From Phallus indusiatus (Eukaryota > Basidiomycota > Agaricomycetes > Phallales > Phallaceae), in assembly GCA_027605045.1 (NCBI GenBank), contig JAQFWX010000149.1:17319-81318 (forward strand): DNA of 64,000 bases. Direction: 5' to 3'. The notes beneath the pieces were generated by a model. That model searched no databases, had not been told where the DNA came from, and saw only the letters and a list, made by a program, of their open reading frames with translations. The position numbers and the translations under genes are program-made. The first letter of the stretch is position 1, and the number at the start of each line of letters is the position of its first letter. Positions 11,756 through 24,028 of the stretch are shown one piece after another.

Positions 11756-12730
11756 TACGCGGCCATTTCCGAAGCCTCCATGCGGCTTACGTCACGCGGA
11801 TATTTTTCGCCTTGACACAACACCTTACGCATTCCCTGTTGTTATTATGAATATCCGACTAGCAACCGTACGTTTGAATTTCGTGACCTTTTATGCAAGC
11901 GCGTAAACTAAATAATTTGCCAGAAGACTATACTTTGCGATATTGTAAGTTTCTTTTGCTTAAAAAATAGGAGTGTGCGTTAATAATATATAATAGATTT
12001 ATACTATCATGCCCTATCGTGACCCCAGCTATCGTATGTCGCCGAGGACAGTAAAGGTAGAATTATCGGATACATACTAGCCAAAATGTATGTTCTTGTT
12101 CACGTTGTCGATCTCTGCGTACTCCTTGAACCTAATTCGTCTTCTAGGGAAGGAGAAGATTCACATGGGCAAGTCATATCGATATCTGTCGTCGACTTGG
12201 AATAGCAAAGAAACTGATGATTCAATCGCGTACGCTTCTGTCTCACATCAATCGTCTTCATGGCAAATGATTAAAAGCACGTATCAGAGGAAGCTATGGC
12301 AACCGTTTATAGGTCTGCCTGTGTTTCGTTACACATGCGGAAGTCAAACAGCGGCATCAGGCCTTTATTGGGGCACATTAGATTTCACCGTGAGCAAGAT
12401 CGAAGAAAAATCTTGTCATTTCGCTTATTTTCAAGTCGCATTTAACCCGTTCTGATTACTTATGCTCGTTAGATCACGACGGTGTTGAAGATGCCTATGT
12501 AATGCACCTAAATCTGAAGCCATGTTGCGAATTCTTCGGGTTGTCGAGATTTATGGACTTTATTTCGAACAAAATCATCGGGTTATAAGGACTGCGGATT
12601 CATATACCACTACAACTCACTTGACGACAACAGTCTTTGCCCTCAAATATCAAATCTAAAACTAGCATTTTGGGTTCGGCGGCTCCTGTGTCTTCTCTAA
12701 GAACAACATACTTTCGGTCCGAACATGCTA
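11485..12730. repeat. Segmental repeat, copy 1 (with NAA10)
   Basis: A segment of about 1.2 kb is repeated in the same orientation at about 20545-21766. Shared stretches include AGCCGAACGGTAAAGAGAAA, GAATATCCGACTAGCAAC, AGCTATCRTATGTCGCCGAG and GATTCATATACCACTA. Divergence is moderate, with many small deletions in this copy. The repeat covers the NAA10-like gene, its upstream region and about 200 bases beyond its stop. Ends are approximate. Confidence 0.8.
11847..12525 (+). pseudogene. NAA10: NAA10/ARD1 N-alpha-acetyltransferase, decayed copy 1
   Basis: Homologous along its length to the better copy at 20802-21535. It starts MNIRLATV, and shows [51 protein letters not shown]. Lesions compared with copy 2: the 3' part of intron 1 with its acceptor and the codons for SDLLG are missing, about 18 bases that encode part of the acidic turn before HGH are gone, about 19 bases at VLRSYRR are gone (leaving an in-frame TAG soon after), and the HVRKSNRA region is out of frame. 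It cannot give a whole acetyltransferase. In one place it is better preserved than copy 2: its AKKLM codons are intact. Confidence 0.8.
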
Positions 12731-13288
12731 GAGGTGGTATATATATCGCATGCTTTTGCTGATTTATGACCTCAGATGAGTCTCAAAGATCGCATTTTTA
12801 TGGAGCTAGTAGTCTCTAAATTTCCTCAAAATTGTCACCTAGTTCACCATTATCATTCGTAAGACATCGGCGGCTGATATAATTTATTGCTTTAGGATTT
12901 CTCTTTGTATTAGAATTTTATTTTCGTACCAGAAATGGCAGCATGTTATTGCGCACCTCTTGTGCTCGAATATGAATGTGAGGCATTGAATTGGGCTCCT
13001 CGTGGATGGTACGGCCCGGGACTCTGAATTGGAATTGCGAGATTCTAGACGTCGGTCTTCAACGACGTATTGAAAATTGGCTTCAATTAACAGAAATCAT
13101 AGGTGGAATGTGAAAGAAATGCAACGAGACAACGAGGCAAGCATGAGTTGAGAATCAAGGTTCTAATCCGCCTCGAGGCCAATTCAGGGCGCTCTCTCAG
13201 TCAAACACCGCTTCCCCTTCACAAACCTGCGATTCGTGCTCAGTACTCCCTACTTACTCCTTATAACAAGTTTTAATGGTATTCTCTT
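12731..13288. other. Upstream region of the NLR gene
   Basis: No supported gene. It lies between the end of segmental repeat copy 1 and the proposed NLR start and should hold the NLR promoter. No clear TATA box or regulatory site was recognised. Confidence 0.4.
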
Positions 13289-16200
13289 ATGGCTGTTTCA
13301 ACGCAAGGCATAAAAATATCTGGTAACTTCACTATCTGATTAAACATTCCCTGTCCATTTCATCTAGGACTCTTCTTATAAAGATATTTGCTTGATTAAG
13401 CCTCCGATCTCATGGAAAGGAGATCCCAAGCTCGAAATAAAGATCAAGTTTACCAGCAAGGCGATAACCGACACACAAAGCGCAATTGGGATAGGCGATC
13501 AGGACAACAATTGCATGATCTGGAAAGAGCCCTTTATTTTGTATGTTAGGGATTAAAATCTTGAATTTTTTATCTTACATCCGCGATTCAGTGCCGCCGA
13601 TATTACGGACAACGCTCTTTTGACGTTTACTGTGCAGAGTAAGCGAGTCATAAAGAATATTATAGTTGGCTCGTGCGAACACCCGGTCACTGACCTCCTC
13701 GAACAAGGCGATTTTGGTGAGTTCATTTTACTGGTAAACCTGTCGTTATATTTATATGGTTTCAGGTGCATGCGAACTGGACGTCGTCGGAGAATGTCGA
13801 TTGACACTTAACATTACAAAATTATCTGAGCTTGACGTCGTTTCGGGAATGGTAGAACAAGCATCATCAGCGTTGGAAAGACTACCGAATCTAGAAGTGG
13901 CATCCCAGGTTGCTACTGTTAGCAATTCAGCGGAGCAAGTCTACAATGATAACGTGAAGATTTGGGTGTCATTTCTTGACACATTCCACGCTTTTATGAA
14001 AGTGATGGATAGTGTTTCCGAGGTAGTCTCGTCGTCAAGCATACCTTTCATTGTTCTCTGAAGCTTTTCCAGATAAGTATATATGTACAGGTAGCATGGA
14101 AAGTTCTATCTATTATTCCCAAGGTAAAAAGGCACACACTTTTTCTCTTGAACATATATGGATTGATCTTGCAAGACCATTATCGCGAAAAGAAATCGGG
14201 ATAAAAAAGTCAAACAGTTATGGGAAAAATTGAAGGACATTTTCGAATACATTACGGATGTGGAAACGCTTTGCAAGCTTACTGCCACTAAGTCTACAGC
14301 CAGGTCTACCACCCACTGGTCTACAATGCTCTCCACGCTAGTCCAACAAACCATTGAATGCGCACACTTTCTCAAAGCGTACGGTACGGAAAGTACAGGT
14401 TGCGTATTTCTCAATGTCATCCGATTGTGTAACCAAGTCTGATGTTGAAATTCCAGCCAAAAACATAGTCAAGGCAATTGGCGGGAGCGTGGATGACAAG
14501 GTTCAAGCTTTCAACGACAAACTGGACCACCTGATCAAGGTGATGACGGATTCGGTCAACCTTGAAACGGGCATTATAACACTTCGTATATCTGGGGAAA
14601 TCATTGAACAACGTATGTGAATTATCAATGTTACATTATTATCGGTCTATGACCTCGTTCTACAAGGTGAACATACATTGCTAGAAGACATGCCCTACGA
14701 CCCTGACGCTGGATTCTTCCCTAAGAAACGATGTTTACCCGGGACCCGTCAGACGTTGGTCGATAAAATATTACAATGGATCAACGATGACAGCTTACCA
14801 CAAATTCTGGTTTTAAGTGGACAGGCAGGAGTAGGAAAATCCGCGGTGGCACATACCATCGCTGGAACATTTCAAAAACAGAACAGACTCGGATCCATGT
14901 TTTGTTTCAACAGGAGTTACCCGGACCGGCGTAATTGTCTTTTCAGCACTATATCTCGTGACCTGGCCGACAGCGACACCCTGTGGCGAAAAGAATTGGT
15001 GAGGGTTATCGACAAGTCTGCGGTTCGAAAGAAGAAAGATGCCGAAACGCAATTCGAAGAGCTCATTCTTAAACCTTCAAAGAACGTGACAACTATTGGA
15101 TCTGTTGTGGTCGTCGTGGACGCTTTGGATGAAAGTGGGGAACGCAACGAACGCAGAGATATTATGAAATTACTCTTGGGCAGGTGGTGCGAGCTTCCGG
15201 AAAACTACCGTATGATTGTCACTACACGCCCAGAACAAGACATTGAACTTGAATGCCAAAATTGCAATGTTCAATGTATACGGATGGGCGGTACTGACAA
15301 AAAGGAAACACAATCTGATATTCAAGTCTATGTCTCGGATTGTCTCGCCCCAATATCTTCAATCTTGGACGAGATAAGCGAAGATTGGCGCAGCATACTA
15401 GCCGAGCGCGCCGAGGGTCTTTTCCAATGGGCTCAGACTGTTTGCCAATTCATGAATCCCACCATCACACGTCGACAACTCGTCAAGAAGAATTGGGAAA
15501 CTTGCGTGTCAAGATCGTCCCTGTCATTATTTCATTTATATCGGCAAATCATATCTACGCAGTCGGAATCTGAATATCCCGACTTTATCAAAGACTTTAA
15601 AGCGGTCGTAGGTGCAATCATAACTGCGCGGGAACCCCTGTCGATATATGCGCTACAAAATATCTTTGATGATATTGACGATATCAAATCAATACTCACT
15701 CCGTTCGGTTCTTTTTTTGTTGGTGTCCATGACCTGTCTACCCCCGTCCGGCCTGTTCACACCTCTTTATTCGATTTTTTCGTCTCCACACAAAACGGGG
15801 AAGAAATTAATGAGTACTACGTCGACACGTCAGATCAAAGCCGGATGGCACTCGGTTGTCTCAAGGTGATGAATCGAATGCTCTGTTTCAATATGTGTCA
15901 GCTCGAGACATCACACCTGTTCAATTGGGAGGTGCCTGATTTCGATGCGCGTGTCAAGAAAGTCATCCCATCTCATTTGTCGTATTCATGTCGTTATTGG
16001 TCCTTTCATCTCCGATTCTCTCCTGTTAGCGGGGAACTCATTCATGAATTTCGGAAGTTGATGGACGACAAACTGTTGTATTATTTTGAAGCAATCAGCT
16101 TGCTAGATAAAACTCGTCGGAGTCGTATGGTTATTAAAACAATAGAGGATCGTCGGAGTCGTATGGTTATGCAAGTAATAGCGGATTGGTGTCAAGTGGG

Positions 16201-18736
16201 TGATTCTTCACCTGTCGCATATATATATCAATGACTGAATTAGACGGTGATAGGAGACAGATGACGGCTTAGCTGCAGATGCAATAGATGCTTGGAAGTT
16301 TCACAATGATATTTCGAAGATTAAGAGCACGCCACACATATATCTCTCGGCCCTTCCCTTTACTCCTCGTGATTCATTTGTGTCGAAAAGATATCTTGAT
16401 AGGTATCCTGGACTGCTCACGTTTGATATTGACCGACCTCCCTCACGCACAACTGAGCTCCGTATCGGGTCGAAACTTGGATCTCAGGATCTCAAGATTG
16501 CCTTTTCTCCGAAAGACACATGTATCGCAGTTGGATGTGCAGGAGGTGAAATTCGACTATGGAACTATATGACAGGGGAACACCTCGCTCATTTGAAAGC
16601 TGGTAATCACGTAAATTCAGTCTGTGATATCGTATATTCTCTTGATGGTGAATTGGTCTATTGTTGTTTTATGGGTGGTGATATCCTAGTTTGGAATACG
16701 GAGACAAAGGCAACGAGAATAGAGAGATATGAGGAGATAGCCAGTGCTAGTCGTTGCACCATCTCTTCGGACGGGCGCTTTATAATCGGGGAGACAGGCG
16801 AGGGACTACTCGTACTCGATCGAGAAAGTTGTCAAATTGTTAAACGCTTCGGATATTGCTATTTTTACGGAATTTCTCCTAACGGAAATTGGATTGCCCT
16901 TCATGCCAATGATAGGGTGTACATATGGGATACTAGAAATCAAACACAACACTGTGTCATGCCCCGCTATAATAAACCCCTGGGGGAACTGGCACTCACT
17001 GAGAGCTACATCGCAATTGAAAAACACTACAACGCAATAGAGATTTGGGATTTACGGGCAAAGACTAAACTCACCGAAATTCGATCGTCGGCGTCCATCA
17101 GAAGCGTTTTCCTTTCCCCTGATGATCAATATCTCCTTGTTGCCTCCGATAGCGCGTACTTGATTTGGAATGTGTCTACGGGAGGATTAATCAGTCAATT
17201 TTATGAAGACGATCTCAAATGCTGTTTGGGGTTCTCACATGACTCCAAATCAATTGCATTGTACACACGGGGCAATACGCTCCGCGTTCAACAATGGGTT
17301 AAATCAATTGATCCGCGCTGCAATGACATTCGGATTGTGCATGCAATTTGGCTCCGGGGTTCATATCTCATTCTTCATTATCAGTCGATTCTATATGAAT
17401 ATCGCCTCCAAATCTCGGATGTTACAACAATGAACTCGATTATCTTTGAAGCTGGACTTGACTATGATGGACTAGTTAGTGTTGCTCCTGGTGAGGAAAG
17501 CGTTCATGTGACATACCGCAGCCGCCGCGGACTCTGTCACTGGGACGACAAAGAAGGCGAAATCATTGTAGATGGACCAGTCCGTTCAATCACCGCACTC
17601 CTGTGTTTGGACAACTATCTTATTTCTGGGCATGGAAACACCATTAATATATGGGATAGTTGTACCAAGATGACTCGTGGTCCAATCAACTTGGTGTGTA
17701 ACCTGGAATCCCTTCTCCCCGTGCGAGGTACCCGCTTTGCTGTCATATATAGGGATAAAGCGGAAATTCGGGATTGCGATTCAGGCGATCACATGAAGAA
17801 AACATTTACTTTCAAATGGGACTCGGGGTCTTGCTGCTCACCGATTGCTGTTTCCGTCAACGAGAAACATGTTATATGCATGTCAAAGAATGGCGTCAAT
17901 ATACTGGATTCAACGGGCATGAACGTGAACTCGTTTCCGTTCTCGCCTCCTGAATCTGATGATTATTATCCTGATGATTCTGAAAAGCAATTTAAACAAT
18001 CACTCAATGGGAAGTATACGGCATGGATTGACAATCGCGAAATAAAACTCTTTGATGTGGACACCGAAACATTGCTCGTTGGCCCATCGTTAAATCAACC
18101 ATTCAAGAAATTTTGGTTCTCCGTTGACTCGAAATATATTTTAACACAGTCCTCCGGGGGTAAAGGACAGCCGTGTCAGTTAAATATCTGGGACATACAA
18201 TCCGAGAACATGATCATTGAAACAATTCGATACTTGTTTTCTACACAGGCAGTCACCTTGGATCTGAGCAAAGGACGTCTGGCAGTTATAACCTCTCCCT
18301 CATTTTATGATTTTGATCACCAATGTTATGTCTGGGACTTGAATACGTATTTGATAATGTCATCTGGGTACAATGCTCCTGAACTCCCGGACGATGATTC
18401 CGACATCAAGGGGTGAGTCAGCATCACTTACGTTCAATGTGGTTCATTGAAAGAGACTTCAGAACATCGATATCGTCCAAGACGGAGACATTGGACTACA
18501 CATTAATGGCACGGAAACAAGCTTCATTTCCCACTTTGTCTCAATGGGATTATTATGACAGAGGCTGGGTATTGGGTTTGCAGGGGGAGCTTTTGTTTTG
18601 GGTTCCACCAGAAATGAGACAGAGGTTCTGGCTTCCAGGGGTAATGCATATGCCATATCGAAACTTTACAAAATTCAATTTCACCAATTTCGTACATGGT
18701 TCTGATTGGACGAGATGTAAATCGGGAAGCAATTAA
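13289..18736 (+). CDS. NLR-like protein: N-terminal helical domain, NACHT NTPase, WD40 repeats
   Basis: An apparently intact fungal NLR of 1644 residues. Exons: 13289-13322, 13384-13540, 13592-13716, 13766-14022, 14073-14123, 14176-14383, 14457-14612, 14667-16199, 16273-18412 and 18463-18736; all phases close. Residues 1-120 resemble a C2-like domain (LEIKIKF, ALLTFTV, CRLTLNI). About 120-330 is the helical region with VAWKVLSIIPK and TIECAHFLKAY that agaric NACHT-WD40 proteins have before the NTPase. Walker A is GQAGVGKSAVAHT (about 381) and Walker B VVVVDALDES (about 477). WD40 repeats fill about 880-1600 (EIRLWNY, ILVWNT, VYIWDT, EIWDLR, LIWNV, NIWDS, YVWDL) and the end has DRGWVLG.LLFWVPPE. 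Such proteins act in non-self recognition and regulated cell death, HET-E of Podospora being the model; the ligand here is unknown. The first intron's acceptor (AAG at 13381-13383) is the least certain junction. Confidence 0.85.
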
Positions 18737-20544
18737 AGCCCAAAATCGAATTCTCAGTACACGTATTTTGTATAAAAAATTGAATATCGTTTAAATTTAC
18801 AGAGTTTACTTTCATACGTCTCTGTCAAACACTTCAACCTTCAAGTTGTAATAATAGATATTATTCCAGCTTCAAATCTGTGTTCAGTGGTCTAACAACA
18901 CATACATACATACATAAACGTAAAAATTCCTTCATAAAATCGACGATTGCCAATTTTGAACCTAAAAATTGGGACATTCACAGCCGAATGACCGTCGGCG
19001 TTCACCGAACGAGCGCGCGCACAAACACACTAGCGTTCACGTTCAGCAGTGAGCACATTATACGACAATGGTTGTAACAAGCAACACAGTGAACTCGCGT
19101 CTTCTAGCGATTTTAGCTGGGAGTGTCGCCATTGTTTCGAATGACAGGGGTATCCGCAAAATGAAGAAGAAGAACCTCTAGCATCGAAAGATAGAACTCC
19201 AAAACGCCTCAGAGAGCTAGTAGAAAAAGAAACCGGTCGGGCGAAAAGTGAACCGGTAAGTATTATGACTCCTTTACTAGCTTTGTTTCATTGTTATCCT
19301 TAGACGAGATATTGATTTCACTTACATCCCTGGACACTTGCTTTCTTCACTCGACCTTTCATCTCCTGGCAAAAACAAGACTGTCGCACTTTCGGGGTTC
19401 ATCACGGAAACATAAACACCTTCATTTACCTCAGACTAATCCAACACGTTCATGTGCTCTTCCCCTTTAAACAAGTTCTCGGAAGACGGGATATGTGTGT
19501 CTCTAGCGCAGTTATGCAAACAGCTCGTGTTCGTGTTACGGTTTGAAAAAGCCCTGTATGGATCAATGATTTCGGCGGAACAGGAAATGGTGGGAGGTTC
19601 AGCGTCCATAGTATAGAATCAAACTGATTGTGCAGAAGGCTAAGGACCATGTGAGTTCATGTTTTCTTTTCGAAGGAGACAGGCTATCTGATATGATTAC
19701 AAGTCGATTAGAAGTGAAAGAATGATACATACGGATGCTTTGTGCTGAATTGGAGGAAATTGGACTCGTTTGGGGTATACATTTTGATGTTGCGAGAGTG
19801 TTTGCCGATGCCGATTGTGGTTCAACCGACATCAGCGTTGAAGTGGTAAGAGAGCCGCTTCCTTTATACGAAGTCACTTACTGAATGAATCTTATTCCGT
19901 TAATTTAGTATGAAAATGAACACGAAAGAATGGCCTAGTCGAAGTTCCCCGAGCGGAAGATTCAGCAGGTGTGAGACAAGCTGATAGTGGGTGAAGAAGA
20001 ACGTGGAACGTTTGCGCCATTAGGGCATGGTTGTTTTTCTTTTTCTTTCATGTTTTACGCGTGTTTGTTTAATTTCTTTTTTAATAGGTCGCTTTGCTGC
20101 AGAGCTTTTGGCTCTGCATGAAATGGAGGTTTAGATCTTGAGAAACCAAAAGAGGAACGAAGAATTAAAGAACCTGTTCTTTGCTACGATGAAAAGCTAT
20201 TCCGAAAGGGTCCAAATAATGGCGGGAAGAGGTTTGGGTATGGGTATCAAACAAAAAGTAGTTTTTCTCGTAGCCGTTTGTTTTTGACCATCTCATTTCA
20301 AATGTAAACTCTAAATATAAAATATAACATCCGCGGTTTATATAAAGGCCAGGGTGTAAGACTGAGAACAGCACACCTTACAGGGAGTGGAATGTATAGC
20401 TGTTAAAGGTTCAAGTTACCTAACATAGCTCAGAGGAAGAAGAGAGAGGTCAGGGTGATCGTGAGGGTGAGCTGTCACTGCCGAGCACAGTTCGTCCTCC
20501 CCAACAGAACCCAGGACTACATTTTTGAGTTGTTCTGCACCATC
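18737..20544. other. Unassigned region with exon-like fragments
   Basis: No gene could be assembled. Several stretches look coding and end at plausible splice sites: 19147-19254 (acidic, PLASKDRTPKRLRELVEK, bounded by CAG and GTAAGT), about 19306-19420 (DIDFTYIPGHLLSSLDLSS) and about 19732-19842 (ELEEIGLVWGIHFDVARVF, followed by GTAAGA). Their frames do not join without stops. It may be a degraded gene, or one with indels. The first ~150 bases hold the NLR 3' untranslated region. Confidence 0.3.
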
Positions 20545-21766
20545 CCACGTTTACACAAGATGCGCTGTCAACGAGAAAAAGGGGAGAAAAGGTGTGAATG
20601 TAGGCCGAACGGTAAAGAGAAACTGATAAAATGTTGAGATGATCGTGGAGAGCCCGAATAGAAGCCATCGCGCCTCTCTCTAATTCGCATCCAGAGAGTT
20701 GGTAACTACGCGGCTATTTCCGAAGCTTCCATGCTTACGTCACGCGGACATTTTTCGTCTCTCGTCTTGACACAAGGCCTTTGGCATTCCCTGTCGTTAT
20801 TATGAATATCCGACTAGCAACTGTACGTTGAGTTTCATAAACTTTAATCGGTGCCCTTACATGGTTTAGGCAAGTGACCTTTTGGGTATGCAAGCGTGTA
20901 ACCTAAATAATTTGCCAGAGAACTATACTTTGCGATATTGTAAGTTTCTGCTTCAAAACAATGGGCGTGTATTGATATATAATAGATTTATATCATGCCC
21001 TATCGTGGCCTCAGCTATCATATGTCGCCGAGGACAGTAAAGGCCGAATTGTCGGATACATTCTAGCCAAAATGCATGTCCTTGTTCACGATGTGGATAT
21101 CTGTGTACGCCTTGAATCTAATTCATTTTGTAGGGAAGAAGATTTAGAAGAAGGAGAAGATCCACATGGGCACGTCACATCGATATCTGTATTACGATCA
21201 CACCGTCGGCTTGGACTAGCAAAAAACTTATGATCCAATCGCGTATGCACCTATCTTGCACCAGCCGTCCGTTCATGGCAAATGACTAAAAACGCGCTCT
21301 AGAGGAAGCTATGGCAACTGTTTATAGGGCTGCCTATGTTTCATTACACGTGCGGAAGTCAAACAGAGCGGCATTAGGCCTCTATCGGGATACATTGGGG
21401 TTCACTGTGAGCAAGATCGAAGAAAAATATTGTCAGTTTACTTCTTTATAAGTCGCGTTTGACTCGTTCTGATTATGCTTGTTAGATCACGATGGTGAAG
21501 ATGCCTATGCAATGCGCTTAAATTTGAAGCCATGAGCTGCCACATGTTGCGGACTCTTCGGGTTGTCAAGATATATGGGCTTTACTTTGAACAAAATTAT
21601 CGGGTTATAAGGACTACGGATTCATATACCACTATACTATAAACTCGCTTGACGACAACAGCGCTCGTCGTTACCCTCAAATGTCAAATCCCAAAACTAG
21701 AATATTAGACTCGGCGACTCCTGTGCCTTCTTTAAAAACAACATCCTTTCAATCTGAACGTTGCCG
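20545..21766. repeat. Segmental repeat, copy 2 (with NAA10)
   Basis: Second copy of the ~1.2 kb segment at 11485-12730, same orientation, about 9 kb away on the other side of the NLR gene. This copy keeps the splice sites and codons that copy 1 has lost, so it is closer to the source. Ends are approximate. Confidence 0.8.
20802..21535 (+). CDS. NAA10: NAA10/ARD1 N-alpha-acetyltransferase catalytic subunit, one-base frameshift
   Basis: GNAT-fold catalytic subunit of the NatA complex, which acetylates N-termini of nascent proteins at the ribosome with NAA15. Exons 20802-20822, 20870-20939, 20986-21073, 21134-21242, 21303-21431 and 21486-21535 would give about 155 residues, a full GNAT domain without a C-terminal tail. 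Conserved parts are [62 protein letters not shown] (acetyl-CoA-binding R/Q-x-x-G-x-G/A region), [17 protein letters not shown] and [13 protein letters not shown]. Two oddities: intron 3 has a GC donor (GCATGT at 21074) where copy 1 has GTATGT, and a run of six A at 21221-21226 needs seven to keep frame at AKKLM. Everything after that run is conserved in the corrected frame, so this is a very recent lesion or a sequence error. Confidence 0.7.
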
Positions 21767-23188
21767 TGCGCCGAACTGATCTGAATGTACATGACTTAAT
21801 GAGACCGACCGTTGACTAAAAACGACAGCCACCGAATTCAACTTTTCCACAAATGCGAGCCAATTCTGAAGGGCTGAAGCCTGGTGGGTAATTCCGTTTC
21901 CACCTCTGTTGGCCAGAGTCGCAGTTAAGGAACTTAAAGGAAGGTTATAAGTCGGAGAACGAGGCGTTTACTCTTCATAATACAGGTGACCATGTGCAAG
22001 GTAGTTATGGACAAGAGCACATCGAGGGACTGTGACCACTACAAGATTGCAAAAGACGAAAGCTGCCTTAATTCACTTTCACTCGTGAGGCGACTTGTTA
22101 CGGTTTAAAAGCATGGTTACACACACGTTGTAGGTTAGTGACTATTAGAATTAGTACATGATATATTGTGAGGAAATAGTAATATCAAAGCGCGTAAACT
22201 TCTGTCTAATAAAATTCCTTAAGATTCGTTCGGATCTCAATGTTATTGACAAATTTCGACCTGAGGCTGTATTCAAGGAGTATTTTCAGTATCAGAAAGT
22301 GGCTGGCATCCTTCAGACTGGCATTCTTCAAGAATTAAGTCATGGTTCCAATCTCCCGTCCCTAAATCACGAACGTGCTTTCCGAGGATTTCTTTAGCAA
22401 GACAAAATTTGAGAGATGGTTGAGTACCAGATGTTGGAGTTACGACGCGGTCACCGTAGATTAGAATCTATATGAGGTAGGCGAGGGCCGACAGGGCGGC
22501 GGGGACCAAAGCTTGGATTTTTTACCCCCGCGAAAGCTCATCCTGTTAAATAAATCCAACATGACAAGTTGATATTTCTCATGGGTTACATATATGAATG
22601 TATGGCTGCAAATGAGTCATATGAAATATTACTATTATCACTATAAGTTGGAGTTTGAATTTTGAAAGCTAAACCTAACTCCTGCTCAACTCGAGCCAAT
22701 TAGACAAAACAGCTGCCGGAACGCGGCACAATGCGCACCAAAAATTACATAAAAGTTACTCGTCAATGATGACGCAAATAAGTCACATGATATCCTTATA
22801 TAATCTACTCGGCTGTTCCTGAAATGCTCACTTTCAAGCATTATATCTCAATAACTACCTGAATAATTACCCTCTAAAAATCGTCTAGAAATACTTCATG
22901 AGCCAATTTACCATAATATACAAAGTTGAATCTTATTGAACTATATTGAACTAAAATGTTTCCTACGAAGGCATGTGATCTTCCCTTTTGGGCGCCTAAT
23001 TCACTACACGAAATTTTTTACAAACCCTAAGGAACCAAAGACAAGCTTTGGTAATTACATTACATAACGCGCTGTACATAGTGACCTGAGGCGCCGGCCA
23101 AAAGACTTCGTCTTTTGACCGAAGCTCCTCAGGTACGTTTGTCTAGCTATACCTAATACATGTCTTTTGACCGAAGCTCCTCAGAACT
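21767..23188. other. Intergenic region
   Basis: No supported gene. The open frame at 22158-22397 has no recognisable family. The right end holds the 23-base direct repeat described separately. Confidence 0.45.
23099..23184. repeat. 23-base direct repeat with adjoining hairpin
   Basis: GTCTTTTGACCGAAGCTCCT plus CAG occurs at 23110-23132 and again at 23162-23184. The first copy also forms the right arm of a perfect hairpin, CAAAAGAC-TTC-GTCTTTTG, at 23099-23117. It lies just 3' of the truncated HNH copy and could be a small insertion footprint or a local duplication. Confidence 0.7.
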
Positions 23189-23619
23189 TCACTCAACACC
23201 AGAGTAGGAGGGATTAGTTCCAGAACTATTGTTTGGATTCTCGGGGAGATCTAGAAGCCGTTTTTGACTTTGTCCAAGTGCGTGTTGTACTTTCGCTACC
23301 TGTAACACTCCCTCATTCATTATCGGGTTTCGGATTAGAAACCTTGCATCCATCCAGTTAGCAGGTCGCGGGACTACCCATGCTTCATAAACGCAGACCA
23401 CTTTTTTAAGATCGGAAAATTGCGAGTGATATCGCTGTGCTCTATCATAGGGAGCAATGAGAATGCAAAGCCCGCCTTAAGAATAACACAGCGAGAGATA
23501 ACATGGCCTCTCAAAACGGGCATGGTGTCGAAGGGATATGTATAGACTACGAAGTCGTTCGGTGTCAAGGCTATGGGGTCGAGACTGTGAGCAATTGAAA
23601 CTGTAGAGTTTTTTTCCAT
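23189..23619 (-). pseudogene. Truncated HNH-nuclease-family copy
   Basis: Only the C-terminal half of the family is present, compared with the copy at 24029-25336. LTPNDFVVYTYPFDTMPVL and GHVISRCVILKAGFAF match LTANDFVVHTYPFRTIPIL and HVHPRFVILETGLA of the other copy. Near 23400 the frame changes, after which VCVYEAWVVPRPANWMD continues the alignment. Sequence upstream of 23620 shows no HNH core. It is a truncated, frameshifted pseudogene. Confidence 0.65.
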
Positions 23620-24028
23620 CGCCGGGGTCTATATCATACGTACCCATTGAACTTGATCCTGTTAGGCAACTTGAGGTGAGTGCCTTGGCTTCAAAACGAT
23701 TAGAAGTGATAGGGGTATGAACACTCTTTGCCAGTGTCGGAATACGGGAAGCACGATGTGTAGCGTGGTACGGGGAACAGGACAAAGCCCTTGTCATTGT
23801 GTTACTCCGACAGCCGAGGGACACGTAATAAGAACAACTAAATATTAAATTTGCACAAGGCCACGACACGTGGTCTGACGATAATCAGGCAGGTATACAA
23901 CAGGATATACACGCACTGTGAATTACTAGCTACCAGTACTAGCACGAACAGTAGTCCAAACGAACAGCAGAGATCAAACCATAGGAAGTTTCTAATTAAG
24001 CATTCCGTATCAAGTTTCAAACAACCAT
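23620..24028. other. Gap between HNH-family copies
   Basis: No supported gene. It holds the 3' flank of the longer HNH copy and the lost 5' part of the truncated one. Open frames here overlap on both strands and have no family match. Confidence 0.4.

Noticed and set aside
13140..13210. Possible tRNA-like B box (GGTTCTAATCC)
   Set aside because: It lacks the invariant GGTTCGA core and no cloverleaf could be folded around it.
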